DNA from: Streptomyces hawaiiensis
GTDB lineage: Bacteria; Actinomycetota; Actinomycetes; Streptomycetales; Streptomycetaceae
DNA: 64,000 nucleotides
Reading direction: 5' to 3'
Assembly: GCF_004803895.1 (NCBI RefSeq)
Contig: NZ_CP021978.1
Coordinates: 6,696,001 to 6,760,000 of the forward strand
The notes beneath the pieces were generated by a model that was not told the origin of the DNA, did no database searches, and was given only the letters and a program-made list of their open reading frames with translations. The number at the start of each line of letters is the position of its first letter. Position 1 is the first letter of the stretch. The position numbers were made by a program, and so were the translations under genes. This document shows positions 1 through 9,614 of this stretch, piece after piece.

Positions 1-307
1 CGGCACCCAGCGCGTGCTGCAACTCACCCAGCGACGCGACGTCCACGCCCGCGTCCGTCGCGGCGAGCCGCCGCAGCAGCGCACTGGACCGGTTGGCCTT
101 GTGGGCGTAGAAGACCTGCCCCGACAGATGGTGCGCCCGGTACACCGACCGGAACCGCTCCAGGTTCTCGGCGATCTGGTCCGGCACCACGACGTGCAGG
201 GGTGAGCCGAGCCCGTCGGTGAGCGAGTGCAGCGTGTTCTGCGCCGCCACGAGCGACCTCAGTCGTGGCTCCAGCCGCGGTTCGAGATACAAGGGCCGGC
301 CGTCCAT
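1..307 (-). CDS. Fold-type III PLP-dependent decarboxylase/racemase-like enzyme, N-terminal part
   Basis: First 102 codons of a gene read right to left that runs off the left edge. The stretch VFYAHKANRS (Lys about residue 70) is the barrel strand that carries the PLP-binding lysine in the ornithine/diaminopimelate/arginine decarboxylase-2 and alanine racemase superfamily (compare YAxKAN), and GVDVASLGEL after it is the usual next strand. The protein is therefore expected to form a PLP Schiff base and act on an amino acid. The substrate cannot be told because the C-terminal half, with the catalytic Cys/Asp motifs, is outside the window. The ATG at 307 has a strong ribosome site (AGGAGGGG) about 7 bases upstream. 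It has no partner gene in the window; the next gene is divergent. Confidence 0.8.
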   Translation of the reverse strand, partial: MDGRPLYLEPRLEPRLRSLVAAQNTLHSLTDGLGSPLHVVVPDQIAENLERFRSVYRAHHLSGQVFYAHKANRSSALLRRLAATDAGVDVASLGELQHALGA

Positions 308-780
308 GCGCGCTCCCCCTCCTGAGGCCGCCGCACCCGGCATCCGGGCACGTCGGACACTCCCCGCGTTTCGCCGTATAGCCCATATCCATTCTTCGGT
401 CGCTTTACGCCCTGTAAGGCCCGGGCCTGTCCCGTTGCCGGTGTGAAGCGGATCACGGGCCGCACCCGCAGCGCGCGCCGGGCGCGAGCCGACGGCATCC
501 GCCGAGCGGCCGAGCACCCTCGCCGTTACCGGGTCGCGCCGTTCGCCGCCGTAACGGGAGAAGCGGTCGTCCTCGTCGTCGACGAGGGGGACATGGTGGG
601 TCGGATCCGACGTGCCAGGAGCGTGAGCGGGCCCGGCGGCGCATGCCGCTCCTCGCGGAGACCGTGAGCCGTCCGCCCCGGGTGCGGTGGCGGCGTCACG
701 GTCGCCATCGGCCGCACACATGCGCGTCCCCTGCCGGGGTACCCCGGCCGAAACCGGCACCGAACCGTCCGAGGAGGGAC
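308..780. other. Divergent intergenic region, no gene seen
   Basis: A 473-base gap between the leftward PLP-enzyme gene and the rightward isomerase gene. Open frames here lack ribosome sites and have the skewed composition of shadows. It holds a 12-base palindrome AGGCCCGGGCCT (417-428) and a wider inverted pair CCGTTAC/GTAACGG (523-529 and 551-557), either of which could be an operator or simply GC-rich chance. A relatively AT-rich patch at about 370-415 is a plausible promoter position for the leftward gene. Nothing stronger can be supported. Confidence 0.4.
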
Positions 781-1854
781 GTGGACTGGCATCCGCTGCG
801 GCTGACCACCCCCGTCAAGCAGCACGTCTTCGGCGGGCGGGCCATCGCCGAGCGGCTGGGTCGCACCGGCCTGCCCGACGGCCCGATCGCGGAGACGTGG
901 GAGGTCAGTGACGTCGACGGTGACGCCTCGGCCGTCCTCGACGGCCCCCTGGCCGGGCGCACGCTGGGCCACATCATGGCCGAGCACGCCGAGGAACTGC
1001 TGGGACCGCACCCGCGCCCCGGCCCCCGCTTCCCGCTCCTCACGAAGTTCATCGACGGCAGCCGTCCGCTCCCGGTCCATCTGCACGCCGACGACGCCAC
1101 CGCCCGGCGGCTGGAGGGCGAACCCAACGGCAAGACCGAGGCCTGGCACGTCCTGGACGCCGCCCCGGGAGCCACCGCCCTGGTCGGCGTACACCCCGGC
1201 GTCGACCGCGACGGCCTGCACCGCGCGCTGCTCGCGCAGGGCTTCGACGCGGTCATGCGCCGCCTGCCGGTCCGCGCCGGCCAGACGGTCTACGTCCCCG
1301 GCGGCACCCTGCACAGCTTCGGTCCGGACACGCTCGTGTACGAGATCGAGCAGACCTCCGACATCCAGCAGCACGCCATGCGCAGCCACATGGAGGACGG
1401 CTCGCCCGTGCCCGACCGGGAGTGGCACACCAACCTCGCCCGCCTCCTCGACGAGTGGCGCCCCGAGCCCCGGCCCGAGTTCCACCCGGGTCTGAGTATC
1501 CCCCTGGACGACGGCGTCGCACGCACGGTGCTCTGCGCCGGCCCGCACTTCGCCCTCGAACGCTGGGCCGCCGGCACCAGGACGCCCCTGGTGCACACCT
1601 TCTCCACCGTGCGGATCCTCACCAACGTCGGCTCCCCGGTCACCGTCACCTCCGGCCCCTGGACCGGCCCCCTGGACCGCGCCCGCACCCTCCTCCTGCC
1701 CGCCGCCCTCGGCGAGGTCCGCGTCCAGGGCCCCGCCGACGTGCTGATCGGCTACGTCCCCGATCTCCACCGCGACATCCGCGCCCCGCTCCTGGCCGCC
1801 GGTCACGGCCCTGCCGCCGTCGCCGCCCTCGGCGAGGGGCTCGGTCCGCGGTAG
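781..1854 (+). CDS. Class I mannose-6-phosphate isomerase family protein (cupin)
   Basis: A 357-residue protein of the type I phosphomannose isomerase family, which interconverts mannose 6-phosphate and fructose 6-phosphate in the cytoplasm using a zinc ion. Visible family motifs are LPVHLHADD (metal-binding His), GKTEAWHVL (Glu/His) and GGTLHSFG (second cupin His) in the first 200 residues; the length and layout match the short Bacillus-like ManA enzymes. I chose the GTG at 781 because GAGGAGG lies directly before it (771-777) and the family homology begins there; an in-frame ATG at 643 would add 46 residues of low-complexity sequence. It is monocistronic by spacing. Other sugar-phosphate isomerases of this cupin group cannot be excluded. 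Confidence 0.8.
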   Translation: MDWHPLRLTTPVKQHVFGGRAIAERLGRTGLPDGPIAETWEVSDVDGDASAVLDGPLAGRTLGHIMAEHAEELLGPHPRPGPRFPLLTKFIDGSRPLPVHLHADDATARRLEGEPNGKTEAWHVLDAAPGATALVGVHPGVDRDGLHRALLAQGFDAVMRRLPVRAGQTVYVPGGTLHSFGPDTLVYEIEQTSDIQQHAMRSHMEDGSPVPDREWHTNLARLLDEWRPEPRPEFHPGLSIPLDDGVARTVLCAGPHFALERWAAGTRTPLVHTFSTVRILTNVGSPVTVTSGPWTGPLDRARTLLLPAALGEVRVQGPADVLIGYVPDLHRDIRAPLLAAGHGPAAVAALGEGLGPR

Positions 1855-1971
1855 CACGGCGGTGACATTCGGGACGGATCCGTAGCAGGCGTACAGGGCA
1901 ACGGATGCGGGGGGTGGCGGGTCGTACGGGGGGCAAGGGCTGAAGCCCGCGCATTCGACTGGGGGAAACCC

Positions 1972-2598
1972 ATGGGGGAGACCATGCAGATCCGTGACCG
2001 AGGCATCCGTACCACCGTGGCCGCGTTGGCGGCCGTCGCCGGTGTCGCCGCCGCCGCCGTCCCGGCCGCCGCCACCCCGGCCTCCGACACACCCCGGTTC
2101 CTGGAGCCGGCCGAACTGCCGCCGCACCCGACCTCGCCCTGGTACGCCGGCCCGGTCACCGCCGGCCAGCCCGACCCGCTGCCGATCTGCGTGGGCGACG
2201 CGCTGCCGTCCATCAGCACGCACCGGGACTACGGGACGGAGTACGACACGAACGCCCAGCAGATCACGGTCGAGGAGCGCAGCGAACAGCGGGCGAAGGA
2301 CTTCGCGGCACTGCTGCGCAAGGACCTCGCCGGCTGCGCGAAGAAGCTGATGCGGCAGGACCCGGACATCACGGCGACGCAGAAGTACTACGGCCGGCTG
2401 AACGTCGAGGAGGGCGCCGACGTCTACGGCATCCACACCGTCTCCGCCTGGGGCTCCTCCGACATCGGCCTCTTCTCGGTCGGCCGCGACGGCACGGCCG
2501 TGACGGTCGTCCGGTGGGCCCAGATGGGCACGTTCCAGCACGCCCAGGTGGCCGACTTCAAGGCCACGACCGTCACCGCGGTGAACAAGCTCTACTGA
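1972..2598 (+). CDS. Secreted hypothetical protein
   Basis: A 208-residue protein that I do not assign to a known enzyme family. It starts with a clear Sec signal peptide (basic MQIRDRGIR, then an Ala/Val-rich core, likely cleavage after VPAAA at about residue 34). The mature part is a single alpha/beta domain with only two cysteines (in LPICVGD and LAGCAKK), which probably form one disulfide outside the cell. ATG codons at 1972 and 1984 are both usable: GGGGA precedes the first, GGGGAG the second. Its stop overlaps the stop end of the DUF488 gene by 7 bases (2592-2598), so the two converge with no terminator space. Confidence 0.75.
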   Translation: MGETMQIRDRGIRTTVAALAAVAGVAAAAVPAAATPASDTPRFLEPAELPPHPTSPWYAGPVTAGQPDPLPICVGDALPSISTHRDYGTEYDTNAQQITVEERSEQRAKDFAALLRKDLAGCAKKLMRQDPDITATQKYYGRLNVEEGADVYGIHTVSAWGSSDIGLFSVGRDGTAVTVVRWAQMGTFQHAQVADFKATTVTAVNKLY

Positions 2599-3164
2599 CC
2601 GGCTCGGCCGCGGGCCTGCTCGGTGCGGCCGTCCTGGTCGTCGTACACGAGCAGCCCGTCGTCGCGCAGGCGGGCGCCGGGCGTCGGGGTGTGGGTGCCC
2701 AGGCGCCCGTCGTGCATGAGGTGCCGAACCGGCACGCCGCGGGCGAGGACCGCGAAGTCGGCGATCAGGCGGCGGTGACAGCGCCACCAGACCGCCTCGC
2801 CGCACATCACGGCGGTACGGGCGTCCGCGGCCTCGCGCAGCAGGCGGTCCATGGCGGAGACGAACTCGGGGGAGCGGGTGTGGGCGGCGTACCCGCGGAA
2901 GGAGTCGTTGCGCCACACGAGGTCCGGACTGTCCGCGGGCAGGGGGCGGAACCCGCCGAGGGCGGGTTCCCACCGGTAGGCGATGCCGGCACCCGGCAGC
3001 CACTGGGCGAGCCGCTCCCGCAGCAGGTCGGGGTCGCGGCGGCTGCCGGGAGCGGTCCGCACGTCCACGACGGCCGCCACGCCGGCATCACGCAGCAACT
3101 CGGTGATCCGGTCCCGGCCCGCGGTGCTGTGCCCGAACGTCAGCAGAAGCGCGTCCACAGGCAC
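2592..3164 (-). CDS. DUF488 family protein
   Basis: A 190-residue cytoplasmic protein of the DUF488 family. The beginning, LLLTFGHSTAGRDRITELL, and the motif VMCGEAVWWRCHRRLIAD (about residues 118-135) with the conserved Cys and CHR are the family hallmarks; the preceding VDVRTAPGSRR strand is also typical. The biochemical role of the family is not established; the conserved cysteine and arginines suggest a catalytic pocket. Start is GTG at 3164 (a second GTG lies two codons later); neither has a strong ribosome site. It lies 54 bases after the XRE-MurA gene on the same strand and could share its transcript. Confidence 0.8.
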   Translation of the reverse strand: MPVDALLLTFGHSTAGRDRITELLRDAGVAAVVDVRTAPGSRRDPDLLRERLAQWLPGAGIAYRWEPALGGFRPLPADSPDLVWRNDSFRGYAAHTRSPEFVSAMDRLLREAADARTAVMCGEAVWWRCHRRLIADFAVLARGVPVRHLMHDGRLGTHTPTPGARLRDDGLLVYDDQDGRTEQARGRAGQ

Positions 3165-3218
3165 GGACTTTCCCGTTCCGGCGGGCCCACACCTGAGGAC
3201 GCGCTCCCCGTGAGATGG

Positions 3219-4748
3219 CTAGATGTCCCGGAACGTCTCGATCTGCGCCCCGATCGAGTTCAGCCGCTCCGCCAGGTCCTCGTAGCCCCGGTTGATGACG
3301 TACACGTTGCGCAGCACCGACGTGCCCTCGGCCGCCATCATCGCCAGCAGGACGACCACCGCGGGGCGCAGGGCCGGCGGGCACATCATCTCGGCGGCAC
3401 GCCAGCGGGTCGGGCCCTCGACCAGGACACGGTGCGGGTCCAGCAGCTGGAGGCGGCCGCCGAGGCGGTTCAGGTCGGTCAGGTAGATCGCGCGGTTGTC
3501 GTAGACCCAGTCGTGGATGAGGGTCTTGCCCTGGGCGACCGCCGCGATGGCCGCGAAGAACGGGACGTTGTCGATGTTCAGGCCGGGGAACGGCATGGGG
3601 TGGATCTTGTCGATCGGCGCCTCCAGCTTGGAGGGCCGGACGGTGAGGTCCACCAGCCGGGTGCGGCCGTTGTCGGCGAAGTACTCGGGCGTGCGGTCGT
3701 GGTCGAGGCCCATCTCCTCCAGCACGGCCAGCTCGATCTCCAGGAACTCGATCGGCACCCGGCGCACCGTCAGCTCCGACTCGGTGACGACGGCCGCCGC
3801 GACCAGGCTCATCGCCTCGACCGGGTCCTCGGAGGGGGAGTAGTCCACGTCGACGTCGATGGTCGGCACGCCGTGCACGGTGAGGGTGGTGGTGCCGATG
3901 CCGTCGACCTTGACGCCGAGGGTCTCCAGGAAGAAGCACAGGTCCTGGACCATGTAGTTGGACGAGGCGTTGCGGATGACGGTGGTGCCGTCGTGCCGGG
4001 CGGCGGCGAGCAGCGCGTTCTCGGTCACCGTGTCGCCGCGCTCGGTCAGGACGATCGGGCGGTCGGGGCTGACCGAGCGATCGACCTGGGCGTGGTACTG
4101 CCCTTCGGTGGCGGCGATGTCCAGGCCGAAGCGGCGCAGCGCGATCATGTGCGGCTCGACCGTGCGCGTACCGAGGTCGCAGCCGCCGGCGTACGGCAGC
4201 TTGAAGTGGTCCATGCGGTGCAGCAGCGGGCCGAGGAACATGATGATGGAGCGGGTGCGACGGGCCGCGTCCGCGTCGATGGCCGCCAGGTCCAGCTCGG
4301 CCGACGGCACGATCTCCAGGTCGACACCGTCGTTGATCCACCGGGTGCGTACGCCGATGGAGCCCAGCACCTCCAGGAGGCGGTACACCTCCTCGATGCG
4401 GGCGACGCGGCGCAGCACCGTGCGCCCCTCGTTGAGCAGTGAGGCGCACAGCAGCGCCACGCACGCGTTCTTGCTCGTCTTCACGTCGATGGCGCCGGAC
4501 AGCCGGCGCCCGCCGACCACTCGCAGATGCATCGGACCGGCGTAGCCGAGCGACACGATCTCGCTGTCGAGGGCCTCCCCGATGCGCGCGATCATCTCAA
4601 GGCTGATGTTCTGGTTGCCGCGCTCGATCCGGTTGACGGCGCTCTGACTGGTGCCGAGCGCCTCGGCCAGTTGCGACTGTGTCCAGCCCCGGTGCTGCCG
4701 AGCGTCACGGATGAGCTTGCCGATGCGTACGAGGTAGTCGTCTGCCAT
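3219..4748 (-). CDS. murA: XRE-type HTH fused to MurA-like UDP-GlcNAc enolpyruvyltransferase
   Basis: A 509-residue two-domain protein. Residues 1-70 form a Cro/C1-type helix-turn-helix (GWTQSQLAEALGTSQSAVNR, about 21-40). Residues 73-509 are a MurA/EPSP-synthase fold that would transfer enolpyruvate from PEP to UDP-GlcNAc. Substrate-binding KTSKNA (Lys93-Asn94) matches the MurA Lys22-Asn23 motif, and the loop PYAGGCDLGTR holds Cys190 at the place of catalytic Cys115, which predicts a fosfomycin-sensitive, active enzyme. Usual MurA is about 420 residues, so the extra length is the DNA-binding part. The promoter just upstream contains a 16-base palindrome (4761-4776), so self-regulation is likely. 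The same palindrome type occurs at the aconitase promoter. S. coelicolor has an equivalent fused gene next to aconitase. Confidence 0.88.
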   Translation of the reverse strand: MADDYLVRIGKLIRDARQHRGWTQSQLAEALGTSQSAVNRIERGNQNISLEMIARIGEALDSEIVSLGYAGPMHLRVVGGRRLSGAIDVKTSKNACVALLCASLLNEGRTVLRRVARIEEVYRLLEVLGSIGVRTRWINDGVDLEIVPSAELDLAAIDADAARRTRSIIMFLGPLLHRMDHFKLPYAGGCDLGTRTVEPHMIALRRFGLDIAATEGQYHAQVDRSVSPDRPIVLTERGDTVTENALLAAARHDGTTVIRNASSNYMVQDLCFFLETLGVKVDGIGTTTLTVHGVPTIDVDVDYSPSEDPVEAMSLVAAAVVTESELTVRRVPIEFLEIELAVLEEMGLDHDRTPEYFADNGRTRLVDLTVRPSKLEAPIDKIHPMPFPGLNIDNVPFFAAIAAVAQGKTLIHDWVYDNRAIYLTDLNRLGGRLQLLDPHRVLVEGPTRWRAAEMMCPPALRPAVVVLLAMMAAEGTSVLRNVYVINRGYEDLAERLNSIGAQIETFRDI

Positions 4749-4760
4749 GCGCTTGAGGTT

Positions 4761-4776
4761 ATCTCAGATATGAGAT
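4761..4776. promoter_or_regulatory. Palindromic operator upstream of the XRE-MurA gene
   Basis: ATCTCAGATATGAGAT has perfect 6-base arms and lies 13 bases upstream of the start codon of the XRE-MurA gene, a natural position for autoregulation. With the adjacent bases it reads GTTATCTC-N6-GAGAT, the same pattern as the palindrome at 5149-5164. That the XRE domain is its reader is inference. Confidence 0.65.
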
Positions 4777-4832
4777 GGCACCCGATCGGGGGGTCCGAAC
4801 GGGTGACGGGACGTCAACCCCGCCCGGCGGCC

Positions 4833-5033
4833 TCAGGGTCGACGCGCCTTGGTGGTGCGCCGCCATCCGAAGGGTCCGGGCAGGTCCATCGATGTCGTAC
4901 GACGTCCTGTGCTGCTGCGGGTGTGGCGCGGGCCGTTCTTTCCGCCGCCGGTGGTGATGGACCAGGAGCGCTTGTTGATGTTCAGTCGCACTCCCGGAAG
5001 GATCCGGAAACTCTTGCGGAACGTGAGCGGCAT
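4833..5033 (-). CDS. Small DUF4236 protein
   Basis: A 66-residue protein that opens with MPLTFRKSFRILPGVRLNIN, the conserved start of the DUF4236 domain found in many short bacterial proteins, followed by SWSITTGG and a basic, Arg-rich tail. The domain role is unknown. The ATG at 5033 is supported by GAGGAG about 8 bases upstream and by the match of residue 1 to the domain start; a longer frame beginning at 5126 is less likely. It sits alone between the XRE-MurA gene and the aconitase gene, on the minus strand, and the palindrome at 5149-5164 is about 115 bases upstream of it, so that site could serve this gene as well as aconitase. Confidence 0.75.
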   Translation of the reverse strand: MPLTFRKSFRILPGVRLNINKRSWSITTGGGKNGPRHTRSSTGRRTTSMDLPGPFGWRRTTKARRP

Positions 5034-5148
5034 GCCTGTCTCCTCTCCGTCGTGCGTGGATACCTGGTTCGGATACCCGGGAAAAGGGCGTACATGACCG
5101 CATGGCGGGCGCCGGGGCATGACCATCCGGCGCTCGTGTACTAGAGTT

Positions 5149-5164
5149 ATCTCGACATCGAGAT
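5149..5164. promoter_or_regulatory. Palindromic operator in the aconitase promoter region
   Basis: ATCTCGACATCGAGAT has perfect 7-base arms around CA and lies 132 bases before the aconitase start. It shares the frame GTTATCTC-N6-GAGAT with the site at 4761-4776 in front of the XRE-MurA gene, so one regulator probably reads both. Confidence 0.6.
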
Positions 5165-5199
5165 ATCTGCCGAGAGAGCACCCCAGCCGCCACCCTCGG

Positions 5200-5228
5200 T
5201 AAGGGTTACCTAACTTAGCCTTACCTTA
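5200..5228. promoter_or_regulatory. Iron-box-like (DtxR/IdeR/DmdR-type) tandem site
   Basis: Bases 5210-5228 (CTAACTTAGCCTTACCTTA), read on the minus strand, match the actinobacterial iron-box consensus TTAGGTTAGGCTAACCTAA at 14 of 19 positions by my count. A second, weaker match (about 12 of 19) is shifted by 10 bases at 5200-5218, as expected when two DtxR-type dimers bind opposite faces. It lies 68 bases before the GTG of an iron-sulfur enzyme, so iron control is plausible. The score was made by eye. Confidence 0.5.
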
Positions 5229-5296
5229 GCGGATCGGCCAAGATGCCGTGGCGGCAGGATCGTGGTGGTACGCGCACATCAATGAAGGAGACTGTC

Positions 5297-8092
<2,796 letters not shown>

Positions 8093-8114
8093 GCGGACCG
8101 CCACGGCGTTTCGA

Positions 8115-8148
8115 GGGCCGCGTTCCCGGGTGACCGGGGGCGCGGCCC
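8115..8148. terminator. Hairpin between convergent acnA and the minus-strand lipoprotein gene
   Basis: GGGCCGCG (8115-8122) pairs with CGCGGCCC (8141-8148), and inside it CCCGG pairs with CCGGG around a GTGA loop. The hairpin follows the acnA stop by 23 bases and can act on both strands; there is no U-tract, as usual in Streptomyces. Confidence 0.7.
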
Positions 8149-8174
8149 GCGCCGTTCGCACGCAGGCAGGCCGG

Positions 8175-9530
8175 TCACTCGCCGCGGTACTTCGCCGCCG
8201 CGGCCTGGGCGAGGTCCTGCGCCTTGTCCAGGGCCGCGTCCACCGACTGCTGCCCGGCGATGGCCGCGGCGATCTGCTCGGAGACCGCCGTACCCAGCAC
8301 GGCGAACTCGGGGATGCCCAGGAAGCCGATGCCGTCGTAGGGGCGGGGGTCGACGCCGGGGTTCTTCGGGTCGGCGGAGTCCGTCGCCGCCGTGTACTCC
8401 TGCCGGTACCAGGCACCGGCCGCCTGCTGGTACTCGGGCCTCTCGTAGAGCGACTTGCGGTTCCCGGCGGGCGCCGAGGTCCAGCCCACCTCCTGGCCGA
8501 CCAGCTCCTGGAACTCCCTGGAGGAGGCCCAGGAGATGAACTCCCAGGCGGCGTCCTTGTTCTCGGACGCCTGCTGGATGGCCCAGGCCCAGGTCCACAG
8601 CCAGCCCGCCTTGTCCGTCCGGTCGTGCGGGGCCGGGACGTAGCCCACCGTGCCCTTGACCGAGGAGCTGTCGGCCTCGATCGACGAGGCCAGCGACGTG
8701 GCGTCGTACATCATGGCGCACTTGCCCTGGACGAAACGGTCCAGGATCTCCAGCACACCCATCCGCTCGGCACCGGGCTGGCCGTGGTTGCGCAGCAGGT
8801 CGACGTAGAACCCGACGGCCTTCTTGAACTCCGGTGAGGTCAGGCGGGCGTTCCAGTCCATGTCGTACCAGGCGCCGCCGAAGGTGTTGACGACCGTGTT
8901 GATCGGGGCGAGGTTCTGCCCCCAGCCGGGCAGGCCGCGCAGGCAGATGCCGCTCGCGCCGTCGGTTCCGTCGACCCGGGCGGCGAGGGCGGCGACCTGT
9001 TTCCAGGTCGGCTTCGGCGGCATGGTCAGCCCGTCCTTGCGGAACAGGTCCTTGCGGTACATCAGGAAGGAGCCCTCGCCGTAGAAAGGTTCGGCGTAGA
9101 GCTTGCCGTCCTCCCCGGTCAGCGAGGACGCCAGGTTCGGGAAGACGTCGTCGTGGTCGAAGTCCTCGTCGGCCTTCACATACGAGTCCAGCGGGGCGAG
9201 CCAGCCGTTGTCCGCGTAGATCGGCACCTCGTAGGCGCTGACGCTGGCCACGTCGTAGCGGCCGGCCTGGGTCGCGAACTCGCGGTTCATCGCCTCCCGC
9301 GCCTCGTTCTCCGGCAGCACCGTGTAGTCGACGGTGATGCCGGTCTCCGCCGTGAAGTGCTTCTTGGTGAGCTTCGTGAGGGTCTGGATCTGCGGCACGT
9401 CCGTCGCGAGCACGCTGAGGTCGGCCTGCTCCTCGCCGCTCGGCAGATCCGTGTCACCGCACCCGGCGAGAACCAGACCGGCGGCGGCCGTGACGGTCAC
9501 GGCCGCCTGGGCGAGGCGGCTACGTTTCAT
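8175..9530 (-). CDS. CUT1-type sugar-binding lipoprotein of an ABC importer
   Basis: A 451-residue extracellular solute-binding lipoprotein. The signal MKRSRLAQAAVTVTAAAG ends in the lipobox LAGC (Cys24), and the rest has the family-1 binding-protein pattern (FAAETGITVDYTVLP-like opening, FAEPFYGEGSFLMYRKDLF, AWEFISWASS near the end), as in maltose/polyol binders. I chose the ATG at 9530, the third in-frame ATG, because the signal peptide then has normal length. It follows the minus-strand CUT2 importer by 84 bases, but CUT2 permeases do not normally work with this class of binding protein and no CUT1 permeases are adjacent, so it is an orphan that may use permeases and an ATPase elsewhere. 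An AT-rich gap with a small palindrome (9571-9582) suggests its own promoter. Confidence 0.85.
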   Translation of the reverse strand: MKRSRLAQAAVTVTAAAGLVLAGCGDTDLPSGEEQADLSVLATDVPQIQTLTKLTKKHFTAETGITVDYTVLPENEAREAMNREFATQAGRYDVASVSAYEVPIYADNGWLAPLDSYVKADEDFDHDDVFPNLASSLTGEDGKLYAEPFYGEGSFLMYRKDLFRKDGLTMPPKPTWKQVAALAARVDGTDGASGICLRGLPGWGQNLAPINTVVNTFGGAWYDMDWNARLTSPEFKKAVGFYVDLLRNHGQPGAERMGVLEILDRFVQGKCAMMYDATSLASSIEADSSSVKGTVGYVPAPHDRTDKAGWLWTWAWAIQQASENKDAAWEFISWASSREFQELVGQEVGWTSAPAGNRKSLYERPEYQQAAGAWYRQEYTAATDSADPKNPGVDPRPYDGIGFLGIPEFAVLGTAVSEQIAAAIAGQQSVDAALDKAQDLAQAAAAKYRGE

Positions 9531-9570
9531 GACATCTCGCCCCATACCCACCTTTGCCATTTGTTAGGCA

Positions 9571-9582
9571 TTTCGTATGAAA
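9571..9582. promoter_or_regulatory. Short palindrome in the AT-rich leader of the orphan binding-protein gene
   Basis: TTTCGTATGAAA, arms TTTC/GAAA, sits in the only AT-rich gap of this minus-strand cluster, 41 bases upstream of the ATG at 9530. It may be an operator; the support is position and symmetry only. Confidence 0.3.
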
Positions 9583-9614
9583 CGGATTAACGAGGAATTC
9601 CGCCGCGTCACCGC

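Noticed and set aside
417..428. AGGCCCGGGCCT as a regulatory operator
   Set aside because: Perfect but wholly G+C-rich except its ends, with no partner site; such palindromes occur by chance at this base composition.
643..780. Upstream ATG extension of the mannose-6-phosphate isomerase gene
   Set aside because: Adds 46 low-complexity residues; family similarity and the GAGGAGG site both point to GTG 781.
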